In this document: positions 9,966-17,774 of the stretch, piece by piece
How the letters are laid out: each line of letters begins with the position of its first letter
Position numbering within the stretch: position 1 is the first letter of the stretch
Translations under genes and position numbers: made by a program
DNA from: Chryseobacterium sp. Bi04
GTDB taxonomy: Bacteria; Bacteroidota; Bacteroidia; Flavobacteriales; Weeksellaceae
Assembly: GCF_918698085.1 (NCBI RefSeq)
Contig: NZ_CAKKLP010000001.1
Span: 929,143-993,142 of the forward strand
Length of the DNA stretch: 64,000 bases
Reading direction: 5' to 3'
Notes under the pieces: generated by a model
Told to the model about the DNA's origin: nothing
What the model saw: only the letters and a program-made list of their open reading frames with translations
Database searches by the model: none

Positions 9966-10130
9966 TTATGGACATTGGCATCTGTCGCACGTCCATATAA
10001 AGCATACTCCATTTTCGTCCCATTCGCAGCATCTTCTGCCAGTTGAGATAGGAGCTCCTCCCATAACGGATTTTTGTTGCTCTCTTCCTAATTTTTGTGC
10101 ATTTTTCAGCACTGGATTGTTCTTGTTCAT
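9966..10130 (-). CDS. Cys-rich peptide with GG-type leader, bacteriocin-like (54 aa)
   Basis: Read from the minus strand, an ATG at 10130 opens a 54-codon frame to a TAA at 9966. The N-terminal half (MNKNNPVLKNAQKLGREQQK, then SVMGG) resembles double-glycine leaders of Bacteroidetes natural-product precursors (...LsReeqKsi.GG). The C-terminal 29 residues hold six cysteines: CC at 34-35, then Cys43, 48, 51 and 53, with two Trp. A strong terminator follows. No transporter, peptidase or modification enzyme lies nearby. Antibacterial, signalling or toxin-like roles are possible; export through a C39-peptidase ABC transporter encoded elsewhere is inferred from the leader. Confidence 0.72.
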   Translation of the reverse strand: MNKNNPVLKNAQKLGREQQKSVMGGAPISTGRRCCEWDENGVCFIWTCDRCQCP

Positions 10131-10444
10131 GATTTTGTTGTTTTGATGTTAAGTAGTTAAGTTTTAATTATAATTTCGCGAGAATTATATCACTAAGGTA
10201 TGAAGATATTCTATGATTATACTATTTTTTTTCATTCTTATGTAGATGAAATATAGCAGGTTGTAGATCATATGTAATGAGAGATTTTGATTTTATTCCC
10301 GGATATCGGGTAAAATAGTAAGAAGGAAGTGAAAATTCCTGGTGGAGTTATTGTATTAATAAATTCAAAATTGCTGGATAAAATAATGCAAAAGTTTTGC
10401 AGGTAGAGTCCTTTACTTATATTTGTAGTATTGCATAAATCTTT
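10131..10444. other. Divergent intergenic region between the small peptide gene and the amidinohydrolase
   Basis: This 314-nt AT-rich region must hold the promoters of both flanking divergent genes. Only the rightward one is clear. A short palindrome, CCCGGATATCGGG, lies at about 10298-10310 and could be an operator. No further open frame of note was found. Confidence 0.5.
10397..10425 (+). promoter_or_regulatory. Promoter of the amidinohydrolase / polyamine block
   Basis: TTG at 10397-10399 and TATATTTG at 10418-10425 are separated by 18 nt and match the Bacteroidetes consensus. The start codon lies 19 nt further on, giving a short leader. Confidence 0.65.
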
Positions 10445-11359
10445 ATGAGACTAAACATTAAAAACGAAACGGGAAGGCTGAAGTCAGTAGTTCTAGGCCA
10501 GCCTAATTCTTTGGGACCCGTTCCCACATTAGAAGAAAGTTATGACGCCAAGTCATATTACTCAATCGAACACAATATCTATCCTAAAGAGGTGGATATT
10601 ATCAATGAAATGAACGCTTTTGAAGCGGTATTGAAGAAGTATGATGTTGAAGTACTTCGCCCTAGCATTATCGAAGACTATAATCAGGTTTTTTCACGGG
10701 ATGTAGCCTTTGTTATTGATGATAAAATGATTATTTCCAATGTGATTGCTGACAGAGCAGATGAGCAGGAAGCATACAAAAGCGTTTTTGAAAAAGTAGC
10801 CTGGAGAAAAATTATCAACCTTCCGGAAACAGCACATATTGAAGGCGGAGATGTAATTGTATGGAATGATTTTCTTTTTATAGGAACATGCTTCAGCGAA
10901 GATTATAGAAATTATAAAACGGCAAGAACGAATGAATATGCCATAGAAATTTTAAAAGAATATTTTCCCAAGAAAAGAATCATTGATCTTGAATTGAAGA
11001 AAAATGATAAAATTCCATTTGAAGGAATTTTGCATTTGGACTGTACCTTTAACCCGATTGGAGAAGACAAATGTATCATCTATAAAAACGGATTCGTAGA
11101 CGAAAGCGATTATCGCTTAATTATTGATATTTTTGGAGAAGAGAACTGTTTCCATATCAATGACGAAGAGATGTTTGAAATGTTCCCGAATGTTTTCTCT
11201 ATTTCGCCCGAAATTGTAGTTTCCGATAAAGCTTTTACCAGAATGAATAACCATTTGAGAAACGAATGGGGAATGATAGTAGAAGAAATACCTTACCGAG
11301 AAATCTCTAAAATGGGTGGTTTATTGAGATGCTCTACAATGCCCCTTGTGAGAGAATAA
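10445..11359 (+). CDS. Arginine deiminase / dimethylarginine dimethylaminohydrolase family protein
   Basis: This is an amidinotransferase-fold (PF02274-type) hydrolase of 304 residues. The family's catalytic elements are present: FSRDVAFV, HIEGGDVI (Glu and Asp for guanidinium binding), GILHLDCTF (His near residue 197) and the nucleophile Cys near residue 296 in LLRCSTMPL. Such enzymes cleave the guanidino or ureido group of arginine, methylated arginines or relatives. The exact substrate cannot be fixed from sequence. It stands first in a same-strand series with CtlX and SpeD, which fits arginine-to-polyamine metabolism. A good promoter precedes it. Confidence 0.82.
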   Translation: MRLNIKNETGRLKSVVLGQPNSLGPVPTLEESYDAKSYYSIEHNIYPKEVDIINEMNAFEAVLKKYDVEVLRPSIIEDYNQVFSRDVAFVIDDKMIISNVIADRADEQEAYKSVFEKVAWRKIINLPETAHIEGGDVIVWNDFLFIGTCFSEDYRNYKTARTNEYAIEILKEYFPKKRIIDLELKKNDKIPFEGILHLDCTFNPIGEDKCIIYKNGFVDESDYRLIIDIFGEENCFHINDEEMFEMFPNVFSISPEIVVSDKAFTRMNNHLRNEWGMIVEEIPYREISKMGGLLRCSTMPLVRE

Positions 11360-11361
11360 TT

Positions 11362-11431
11362 GAGTTGTAGGGTAGTAGAGTTTAAAAGTGTGAGAGAATT
11401 TTTAATCTTTCAATCTTTTAATTTTTAAATT
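11362..11431. repeat. Degenerate heptanucleotide array in the amidinohydrolase-ctlX gap
   Basis: About ten 7-mers fill nearly the whole gap between the two genes, for example AGGGTAG, TAGAGTT, TAAAAGT, GTGAGAG, AATTTTT, AATCTTT, CAATCTT, TTAATTT. Confidence 0.6.
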
Positions 11432-11438
11432 AAAAAAT

Positions 11439-12362
11439 ATGCAGACAACAGATACCGTATTAATGATAGAGCCGATAGCATTCGGTTATAACGCAGAAAC
11501 TGCGAAAAACAACTATTTTCAGATTGAACAGACAGGGGTTGATATCCAGTCAAAGGCTTTGGCTGAGTTCAACACTTTTGTCGGAAAACTGAGAAATAAA
11601 GGAATCAACGTGATTTCCATAAAAGATACATTGGATCCTCATACCCCGGATTCTATATTCCCTAATAACTGGGTGAGCTTCCATAAGGATGGAAAAGTGG
11701 TTTTATATCCGATGTTCGCATCCAACAGAAGAGTGGAAAGAAGAGAAGATATTATTGAAAGCATCAAGGATCAGGGATTCGATGTTGCTGAAATTGATGA
11801 CTGGTCATTTTCTGAAACTCAGGGACATTTTCTGGAGGGAACAGGAAGTATGATTTTCGATCATGATAACAAGATTGCTTATGGATCTGTCTCTCTAAGG
11901 CTGGATGAGCAGTTATTCAGAGACTTCTGTGCAAAATATGATTTCACACCGATTGTTTTTCATTCCTATCAGACCGTAGGTACAGAAAGGCTTCCCATTT
12001 ATCACACCAATGTAATGATGTGTGTGGCAGACAAATTTGTGGTAATCTGTCTTGATTGTATTGATGATGAGCTGGAAAGAGAAAAAGTAATTGAAACCAT
12101 CAAAAACTCCGGAAAAGAGATTGTAGAAATTTCTGAAGAACAAATGCAGCAGTTTGCAGGAAATATGCTTCAGGTTCAAAATAAAAATGGAGAAAAGTTC
12201 CTGGTAATGAGCCAGACAGCATATCAGTCTTTACATCCTGAGCAGGTAGCAGCCATTGAAAAGTATTGTGAAATTATCTATTCCGATCTTAATACCATTG
12301 AAGTAAATGGTGGTGGAAGTGCGAGATGTATGCTTGCTGAAGTTTTTCTGCCAAAAAAATAA
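11439..12362 (+). CDS. ctlX: Citrulline hydrolase-like amidinotransferase-fold protein (CtlX)
   Basis: The protein has 307 residues of the amidinotransferase fold. Visible motifs are MIEPIAFGYN near the start, PDSIFPNNWVSFH, the acidic FLEGTGSMIFD, IYHTNVMMC with the catalytic His, and GGGSARCMLAEVFLPKK with the nucleophile Cys near residue 297. This arrangement is that of CtlX, described as converting citrulline to ornithine in Francisella and widespread in Bacteroidetes. Ornithine is a precursor of putrescine, which fits the SpeD gene 21 nt downstream. The symbol rests on motif recognition only. Confidence 0.82.
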   Translation: MQTTDTVLMIEPIAFGYNAETAKNNYFQIEQTGVDIQSKALAEFNTFVGKLRNKGINVISIKDTLDPHTPDSIFPNNWVSFHKDGKVVLYPMFASNRRVERREDIIESIKDQGFDVAEIDDWSFSETQGHFLEGTGSMIFDHDNKIAYGSVSLRLDEQLFRDFCAKYDFTPIVFHSYQTVGTERLPIYHTNVMMCVADKFVVICLDCIDDELEREKVIETIKNSGKEIVEISEEQMQQFAGNMLQVQNKNGEKFLVMSQTAYQSLHPEQVAAIEKYCEIIYSDLNTIEVNGGGSARCMLAEVFLPKK

Positions 12363-12383
12363 TATATTTACAAAAAAAATTAA

Positions 12384-12743
12384 TTGAAACCATTATCAAG
12401 TAAAGGTTTACATATTCTTCTGACTTTGGAAACAGAGTCAGAAGATTTGTTAATAGACAGCAAGGGTTTTCTGGAATTTACGGAAAGTATCCTGGCCACT
12501 AAAGATGTGGAAATTGTAGGAATTACCAATCATATTTTTGACAATCAGAGCTTCACGGCTGCAGTATGTCTCAAGGAGTCCCATCTTTGTATTCATACCT
12601 GGCCGGAATTTAAACAGCTTACTTTTGACGTTTTTCTTTGTAACTATACTCAGGACAATACTTCAAAGGTAGAGCAGATTGCAGATGAGGTAATTCAGTA
12701 TTTTAAAGCTAATACCATTCAAAAACACAAAATTAACAGATAA
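12384..12743 (+). CDS. speD: S-adenosylmethionine decarboxylase proenzyme
   Basis: This is a pyruvoyl-dependent enzyme producing decarboxylated S-adenosylmethionine, the aminopropyl donor for spermidine. At 119 residues it belongs to the short prokaryotic SpeH-type group. The self-cleavage site ESHLCIHTWPE gives Ser66 as pyruvoyl precursor and His71 as processing residue; Cys86 in FDVFLCNY is the likely proton donor. The start is a TTG, because no in-frame ATG lies between the upstream stop and the conserved core. It is 2 nt from the DUF4178 gene, making it the first member of the tight polyamine-linked gene set. Confidence 0.92.
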   Translation: MKPLSSKGLHILLTLETESEDLLIDSKGFLEFTESILATKDVEIVGITNHIFDNQSFTAAVCLKESHLCIHTWPEFKQLTFDVFLCNYTQDNTSKVEQIADEVIQYFKANTIQKHKINR

Positions 12744-12745
12744 AA

Positions 12746-14200
12746 ATGCATTATGTCTGCCCTGCATGTGATTCAGAAAATAAATTAGACCTTACGTTTC
12801 CTGTCAAAGAATACGTTTGTCAAATCTGTTCTCATCTCATTGACCTAACTACTAATAAATCTTCAAAACACCTGAATGTTCCTACAGAAAATGTAGTGTT
12901 GGACGTTGGGAAAAAAGGGAAAATTGAAAATGTAGAATACACAGTCGTTGCTATTATAGTCAGAAAATATGGAGCCAATATTTTTTGGCGTGAATATTAT
13001 CTGAAGAACAATAAAGGAGAAGGTGCTTTCCTGAGTGAAAGTGATGGCCATTGGGTATTTCTTACCCCCATGCATCCTAATGATTTTAAGAGTAAAAATT
13101 CTAAACTGGCCACTTATGCCGGTAAAAACTATCGTTGGTACGAAACTTCTCAATGCAGTATTCATGCAGCAACAGGTTTTTTTGAAGATAAACTTGATTT
13201 CACCCTGGCTACTTACAAAGAATATGTAAATGGGACTCATATGATTTCTCAGGAGAATTCAGGAAGGGAAACAAACTATTTTTACGGAACTCATATTTCA
13301 AAGCATACTATTAAACGGGCCTTTACGCTTTCCCATATGCCGAACTCTTCAGGCATTGGAATCGTTCAGCCCTATTATGTGAATATGAAGGAAGCTGTTA
13401 ATATCTTTTGCGTAGCGGGACTTTTAATATGCCTGTTCCAGTTGTATGTGTATACTTCCAGAACCAATGAGACGGTTATAGAGCAGACGGTTAATTTTTC
13501 AGATGTACGGGATAAAGAGCTTATCAGTAAAAGCTTTACCCTTTCAGGAGGCTCAGCACCCCTAAAGGTAAATGTTTTCTCGAATGTTGATAACTCGTGG
13601 GCAAATGTTCAGTTGAGCCTTGTCAATGAAAATACCAATGAAGCGGTATATACCTCGAAGGATATAGAACAGTATCATGGTTATGAAGATGGTGAAAGCT
13701 GGTCTGAAGGAAGCCAGTCTGAAGAATTCAACCTTTGTGGAGTAGGAGCAGGGAAATATCATTTTGTAATTTCAGCAGAAAATGAAGGATCTTACCCTGT
13801 ATTAACCAATTTCCAATCACCGGATTCAAAGGTGACAATCTCTCGCGATAAAATGGGAAATATAGGGGTTACAGACAATTTTAAAGGACTTTCTACAACT
13901 TTTACAGACGGAAAAACGCTGGATAAAGATTCATCGGAAACAGCAAAACTGATGAGAGAATCTTTTGGAACACAGAAACTGGATTCTTTAATTACTGCTG
14001 AAGCCATCAGGTCTTCCGCCGGCCTATCTTCAGATAATTCTTCTGTTCAGATCAAAGCGACATGGCTTCCCGTTTCATTCTGGAATTTTACATTTATATT
14101 AGTCATCATGATTATTCTTTACGTGCTCATGCGCGTTGGAAGGTATTATTTTAATTTTAATAAGTGGAAAAATAGTTCAAACTCACCTTACCAAGCATGA
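12746..14200 (+). CDS. DUF4178 domain membrane protein with N-terminal zinc ribbon
   Basis: The protein has 484 residues. A zinc ribbon is formed by Cys5/Cys8 and Cys25/Cys28. A mainly beta DUF4178-like region follows (about 45-190). Helix one (about 213-233) leads to a presumably extracytoplasmic beta domain, and a second helix lies near residues 445-465 before a short basic tail. DUF4178 proteins are known to occur beside DUF350 and spermidine-synthase-like genes in several phyla; no biochemical function is known to me. It overlaps the next gene by ATGA and follows speD by 2 nt, so it is part of one translationally coupled unit. Confidence 0.8.
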   Translation: MHYVCPACDSENKLDLTFPVKEYVCQICSHLIDLTTNKSSKHLNVPTENVVLDVGKKGKIENVEYTVVAIIVRKYGANIFWREYYLKNNKGEGAFLSESDGHWVFLTPMHPNDFKSKNSKLATYAGKNYRWYETSQCSIHAATGFFEDKLDFTLATYKEYVNGTHMISQENSGRETNYFYGTHISKHTIKRAFTLSHMPNSSGIGIVQPYYVNMKEAVNIFCVAGLLICLFQLYVYTSRTNETVIEQTVNFSDVRDKELISKSFTLSGGSAPLKVNVFSNVDNSWANVQLSLVNENTNEAVYTSKDIEQYHGYEDGESWSEGSQSEEFNLCGVGAGKYHFVISAENEGSYPVLTNFQSPDSKVTISRDKMGNIGVTDNFKGLSTTFTDGKTLDKDSSETAKLMRESFGTQKLDSLITAEAIRSSAGLSSDNSSVQIKATWLPVSFWNFTFILVIMIILYVLMRVGRYYFNFNKWKNSSNSPYQA

Positions 14201-14394
14201 TTACAAATATTTTTAACTATATAAGAGAAAATTGGCTCCTTTCGCTGGTAGGAGGGCTTTTCCTGAGCTGGTTTGTATACCTTACTTATCAGGGAAATCA
14301 GGTTTGTGACTGCCAGAAAACAGAAACTTACCGTGACGGAACTACCAGAGCCCATTCTACCGGAAGAGGATTTTACAGATATTATCACAAATAA
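14197..14394 (+). CDS. Small single-pass membrane protein, 65 aa
   Basis: One hydrophobic helix (about residues 13-30) is followed by a polar tail with CDC at about 37-39 and a Gly/Tyr/His-rich end (HSTGRGFYRYYHK). It overlaps the DUF4178 gene by four bases and is 10 nt before the DUF350 gene. This position argues that it is a real subunit-size component of the same membrane system. No family was recognised. Confidence 0.72.
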   Translation: MITNIFNYIRENWLLSLVGGLFLSWFVYLTYQGNQVCDCQKTETYRDGTTRAHSTGRGFYRYYHK

Positions 14395-14404
14395 ATTATA
14401 AACT

Positions 14405-14620
14405 ATGGACAACTTCAATGTATTACCCATAATCAATTCGGTTCTCTATTCATTTTTAGGAATCGCTATTTTACTGGTGTGCTATTTCATTATAGAAAAA
14501 CTGACCCCTGAAAAAACATGGCATGAGATCTCTCAGAATAAAAATATCGCTTTGGCCATTGTATTCGGAGCATTTATCATAGGAATTTCAATGATTATAA
14601 GCGCCGCAATTCATGGATAA
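14405..14620 (+). CDS. DUF350 family inner-membrane protein
   Basis: This 71-residue protein has two hydrophobic helices (about 12-30 and 48-68) around a short cytoplasmic or periplasmic loop (EKLTPEKTWHEISQNKN). It has the form of one DUF350 (YjfL-like) unit. In other bacteria DUF350 proteins neighbour spermidine-synthase-like and glutathionylspermidine-synthetase-like genes. It overlaps the aminopropyltransferase-like gene by 8 nt. A membrane channel or scaffold role is only a guess. Confidence 0.85.
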   Translation: MDNFNVLPIINSVLYSFLGIAILLVCYFIIEKLTPEKTWHEISQNKNIALAIVFGAFIIGISMIISAAIHG

Positions 14621-16127
14621 AAAGAGAATCTCTCATGAATTACTCTTGCTGTTTTCTGTATTTGTCATCGCTACCTGCGGACTGATTTACGAATTGGTTG
14701 CCGGAGCTTTGGCAAGTTATCTTTTGGGAGATTCTGTTAAACAGTTTTCTTTCATTATTGGAGTCTACCTTTTTTCAATGGGAGTAGGTTCCTATCTTGC
14801 GAAATTTGTGAAAGGAAATCTCATCGATAAATTCATTGAGATTGAAATTTTGGTGGGAATCATTGGCGGAATAAGCTCTGTTGTATTGTTTGTTCTCTTT
14901 AATACATTAGCTCATTTTGAAAGTGTTTTATATCTTTTTGTCTTTTTTACAGGATGCTTAGTGGGGGTGGAAATTCCATTGCTCATGAATATTTTAAAAG
15001 ACAGGGTTAAATTTAAAGATTTAGTTTCAAACGTTTTTGCTTTCGACTATATTGGTGCCTTATTGGCCTCGATCCTTTTTCCTTTAGTCTTAATTCCGAA
15101 GTTGGGAATTGTAAAAACGCCTTTGTTTTTTGGACTGATTAATATTTCTATCGCCATATTTTTATGCTTTTATCTTAAAAAAGAATTATCAAAACCGATT
15201 TCTTTAAGGATAAAATCAATAGCAGCATTTGCTTTGTTGATAGGCCTTTTCATTTTTTCAGATACCATTTTATCCTATTCTGAAGAGAAGTTATATGGTG
15301 AAAATGTGGTCTACACCAAAAGTTCACCGTATCAGAGAATTGTTTTAACAAGAAATAATCATGAATTTCGGTTATACTTAAATAATAACTTACAGTTTTC
15401 TTCCACAGATGAGTACCGTTATCATGAAGCGCTTGTGCATCCCGCGATGTCTATGGCGAAAAATATTGAGAATATTCTGGTGCTGGGAGGAGGCGATGGT
15501 TTTGCAGTCCGTGAAATACTGAAATATAAAGAAGTAAAAAAAATTAGTCTTGTAGATCTTGATGGAGAGATGACCCATTTCTTCAAAACCAATGAAACCA
15601 TGCGCGGGCTGAATCAAAGTTCCCTATCCAATCCTAAGGTGGAAGTGATTAATAAAGATGCTTATATATGGGTAAAAGAGAACAAAAAGAAGTTTGATGT
15701 TGTGATTATCGATTTTCCTGATCCATCCAATTACAGCCTGGGAAAGCTGTATTCCTTACAGTTTTATAAAGAACTTGAAAGATTGACAAAGCCGGAGACT
15801 AAAATTGTAGTGCAGACAACATCACCCTATTTTGCTCCCAAATCTTTCTGGTGTATAGAGAAAACAATGAATCAGATATTCCCTTTTACTGCTGCTTACC
15901 ATACCTATGTTCCCTCATTTGGAGAGTGGGGATTTTCAATGGCTTCCTATGAACCGGTAAACAACAGGATTTTCAGAAAGCTTCCCAATTTAAAATATTA
16001 TGATTACAATTTTTCACAGTTATCCTACTTTAATAAGGATATGAAGGTGAAAGAGGTAGAAGTTAACCGTCTGGATAACCAGATTTTAGTTCGTTATTTC
16101 GATGAAGAGTGGGGGAAAGTTCAGTAG
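14613..16127 (+). CDS. Membrane-embedded polyamine aminopropyltransferase-like protein (spermidine synthase fold)
   Basis: About seven transmembrane helices (residues 8-220) precede a cytoplasmic Rossmann-type spermidine synthase domain (about 230-500). Family motifs are present: NNLQFSSTDEYRYHE (substrate loop), VLGGGDGFAVREIL at about 291-302 for decarboxylated-SAM binding, VDLDGEM for the ribose, and DFPDPSN with the likely catalytic Asp367. Soluble SpeE has about 280 residues, so the N-terminal half is an added membrane module, known in a subset of bacterial homologues. With SpeD four genes upstream, an aminopropyl-transfer reaction at the membrane is likely; the acceptor is not known. 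Confidence 0.88.
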   Translation: MDKKRISHELLLLFSVFVIATCGLIYELVAGALASYLLGDSVKQFSFIIGVYLFSMGVGSYLAKFVKGNLIDKFIEIEILVGIIGGISSVVLFVLFNTLAHFESVLYLFVFFTGCLVGVEIPLLMNILKDRVKFKDLVSNVFAFDYIGALLASILFPLVLIPKLGIVKTPLFFGLINISIAIFLCFYLKKELSKPISLRIKSIAAFALLIGLFIFSDTILSYSEEKLYGENVVYTKSSPYQRIVLTRNNHEFRLYLNNNLQFSSTDEYRYHEALVHPAMSMAKNIENILVLGGGDGFAVREILKYKEVKKISLVDLDGEMTHFFKTNETMRGLNQSSLSNPKVEVINKDAYIWVKENKKKFDVVIIDFPDPSNYSLGKLYSLQFYKELERLTKPETKIVVQTTSPYFAPKSFWCIEKTMNQIFPFTAAYHTYVPSFGEWGFSMASYEPVNNRIFRKLPNLKYYDYNFSQLSYFNKDMKVKEVEVNRLDNQILVRYFDEEWGKVQ

Positions 16128-17691
16128 GAAGGATTTTCTTACAACAGTATTGCTGGGCAGTTTGATGCTTCCTTTTCTACAGTATTGTGGAAAGAAAGTG
16201 AAGGCTGTGCTTCTTCATATTACCGGGACCAATCATATTTTGGGACATAAGTTGTGGGCAAAAGATTTTCCACAATTTTCTGAAGTTATCCACACAAAAT
16301 ACCTTATTGTGGGTAGTGGGATCTCCGGACTTTCAGCCTGCCGATTTTTCAGCCAGAATAACGAGAACGATTATCTTATTTTGGAAATGGAGAATCATTT
16401 AGGGGGTAATTCCTCCAACGGAAAGAATAAATTCTCCAAGTTCCCTTTGGGAGCCCATTATCTACCCTTACCCAATAAAGAAAATATTGAAATCATTGAT
16501 TTCCTGGAGGAATGTAAAATATATCTGGGTACAGACGAGCACGGTGAGCCTGTTCTTGATGAGTACCAGATGACTTTTCCACAGCAGGAGAGATTGTTTT
16601 TCAAAAACTCATGGCAAAATGATATTGTTCCTCAAAAAGGAATCTCCACAGAAACCCAGAAAGAACTTGACCGGTTTTTCAAAATGATGGATGGTTTCCG
16701 TCTGAAGAAAGATGCACTTGGAAAATATTGGTTTGCTATTCCTGTTGAGGATTCCAGCAGGGAAGATGAAGTAGTAAGGCTGGAAAATATGCTGTTTAAG
16801 GATTGGCTGAAAGAATATTATTTTCAGTCTGAAGAGCTTTTGTGGTTGCTGGACTATTCATGCAAAGATGATTATGGTTTAGGGATTGAGTTTGTTTCTG
16901 CATGGGCCGGGATTCATTATTTTGCAGGCAGAAAAAATAACTGGAGCCAAAAATACAAAGATCAGGTTTTCACCTGGCCGGAAGGAAATGCCAGACTGGT
17001 ACAGCATTTTTCCAAATATACCAAAGGGAAATTATTACCTAAAAATTTAGTTTTTGATATTAAAATTGGTAATTCCGTTGAAGTATTGAGCTTTGATAAT
17101 ACAGAGAAGAAAACCAAAAAGATCATTGCTGAAAAGGTTTTATGTGCAGTACCTCAATTTGTAAACGAGAGAATTTTCAATCATAAAAAAGCATCATCAT
17201 TTAACTATGTTCCCTGGTTACTCACTACCATTACATTGAAAAATGAATTTGGAGGTGATGAAGAACTGGCGTGGGATAATGTGATCTACAGGTCAGCCGG
17301 CTTGGGTTATATTTATGATCAGCATCAGAATGTTAATCAGATTATGGGTGAAAAGGTGATTACCTATTACAAAAGCTTCTCTACCAATGACTGCAGAAAA
17401 GCCAGGAGGAAACTGTATGCAATGAAAGAAGACGAGCTTAAATCTTCTGTACTGGAAGATTTAAAGAAAGCCCATCCGCTGATAGAAGACTTTATTCTGG
17501 ATATGCAGTTTCATAAAATAGGACATGCCATGATTGCCCCTGTTCCCAGCCAGATCTTTGGGGAGGCTGCCCAGGCAGCAAAAGAACCTATAGACGGCAA
17601 AGTTTTCTTTGCACACTCTGATCTTTCCGGAATATCTATTTTTGAAGAAGCGTTTTATCAGGGACGAAGAGCTGCCGGGCAAATGATATGA
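16102..17691 (+). CDS. FAD-dependent amine-oxidase-like protein, exported or membrane-anchored
   Basis: The N-terminus reads SRKDFL followed by a hydrophobic segment ending in LQYC. This looks like a twin-arginine-like or lipoprotein signal, with Cys29 as possible lipid site. Then comes a flavin-binding Rossmann motif, IVGSGISGLSA (about 69-79), an acidic end of the second strand (LEMENHLGGNSS), and a C-terminal FAD motif with FFAHSDLSG and GRRAAGQM. The fold matches monoamine/polyamine oxidases and phytoene-desaturase-like enzymes. It overlaps the aminopropyltransferase gene by 26 nt, so oxidation of a polyamine-like product is an attractive inference. The RK instead of RR makes Tat export uncertain. 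Confidence 0.82.
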   Translation: MKSGGKFSRKDFLTTVLLGSLMLPFLQYCGKKVKAVLLHITGTNHILGHKLWAKDFPQFSEVIHTKYLIVGSGISGLSACRFFSQNNENDYLILEMENHLGGNSSNGKNKFSKFPLGAHYLPLPNKENIEIIDFLEECKIYLGTDEHGEPVLDEYQMTFPQQERLFFKNSWQNDIVPQKGISTETQKELDRFFKMMDGFRLKKDALGKYWFAIPVEDSSREDEVVRLENMLFKDWLKEYYFQSEELLWLLDYSCKDDYGLGIEFVSAWAGIHYFAGRKNNWSQKYKDQVFTWPEGNARLVQHFSKYTKGKLLPKNLVFDIKIGNSVEVLSFDNTEKKTKKIIAEKVLCAVPQFVNERIFNHKKASSFNYVPWLLTTITLKNEFGGDEELAWDNVIYRSAGLGYIYDQHQNVNQIMGEKVITYYKSFSTNDCRKARRKLYAMKEDELKSSVLEDLKKAHPLIEDFILDMQFHKIGHAMIAPVPSQIFGEAAQAAKEPIDGKVFFAHSDLSGISIFEEAFYQGRRAAGQMI

Positions 17692-17774
17692 AATCGCTTT
17701 TGACTGATAAAACCTCAGGACAAATGACAATGCTGAGACTATAAATGACTATTTAAAAACAAATTAATATCCAC

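Noticed and set aside
10281..10320. tRNA-like or small RNA fold around CCCGGATATCGGG
   Set aside because: Only a short palindrome is present, with no cloverleaf or conserved RNA motif.
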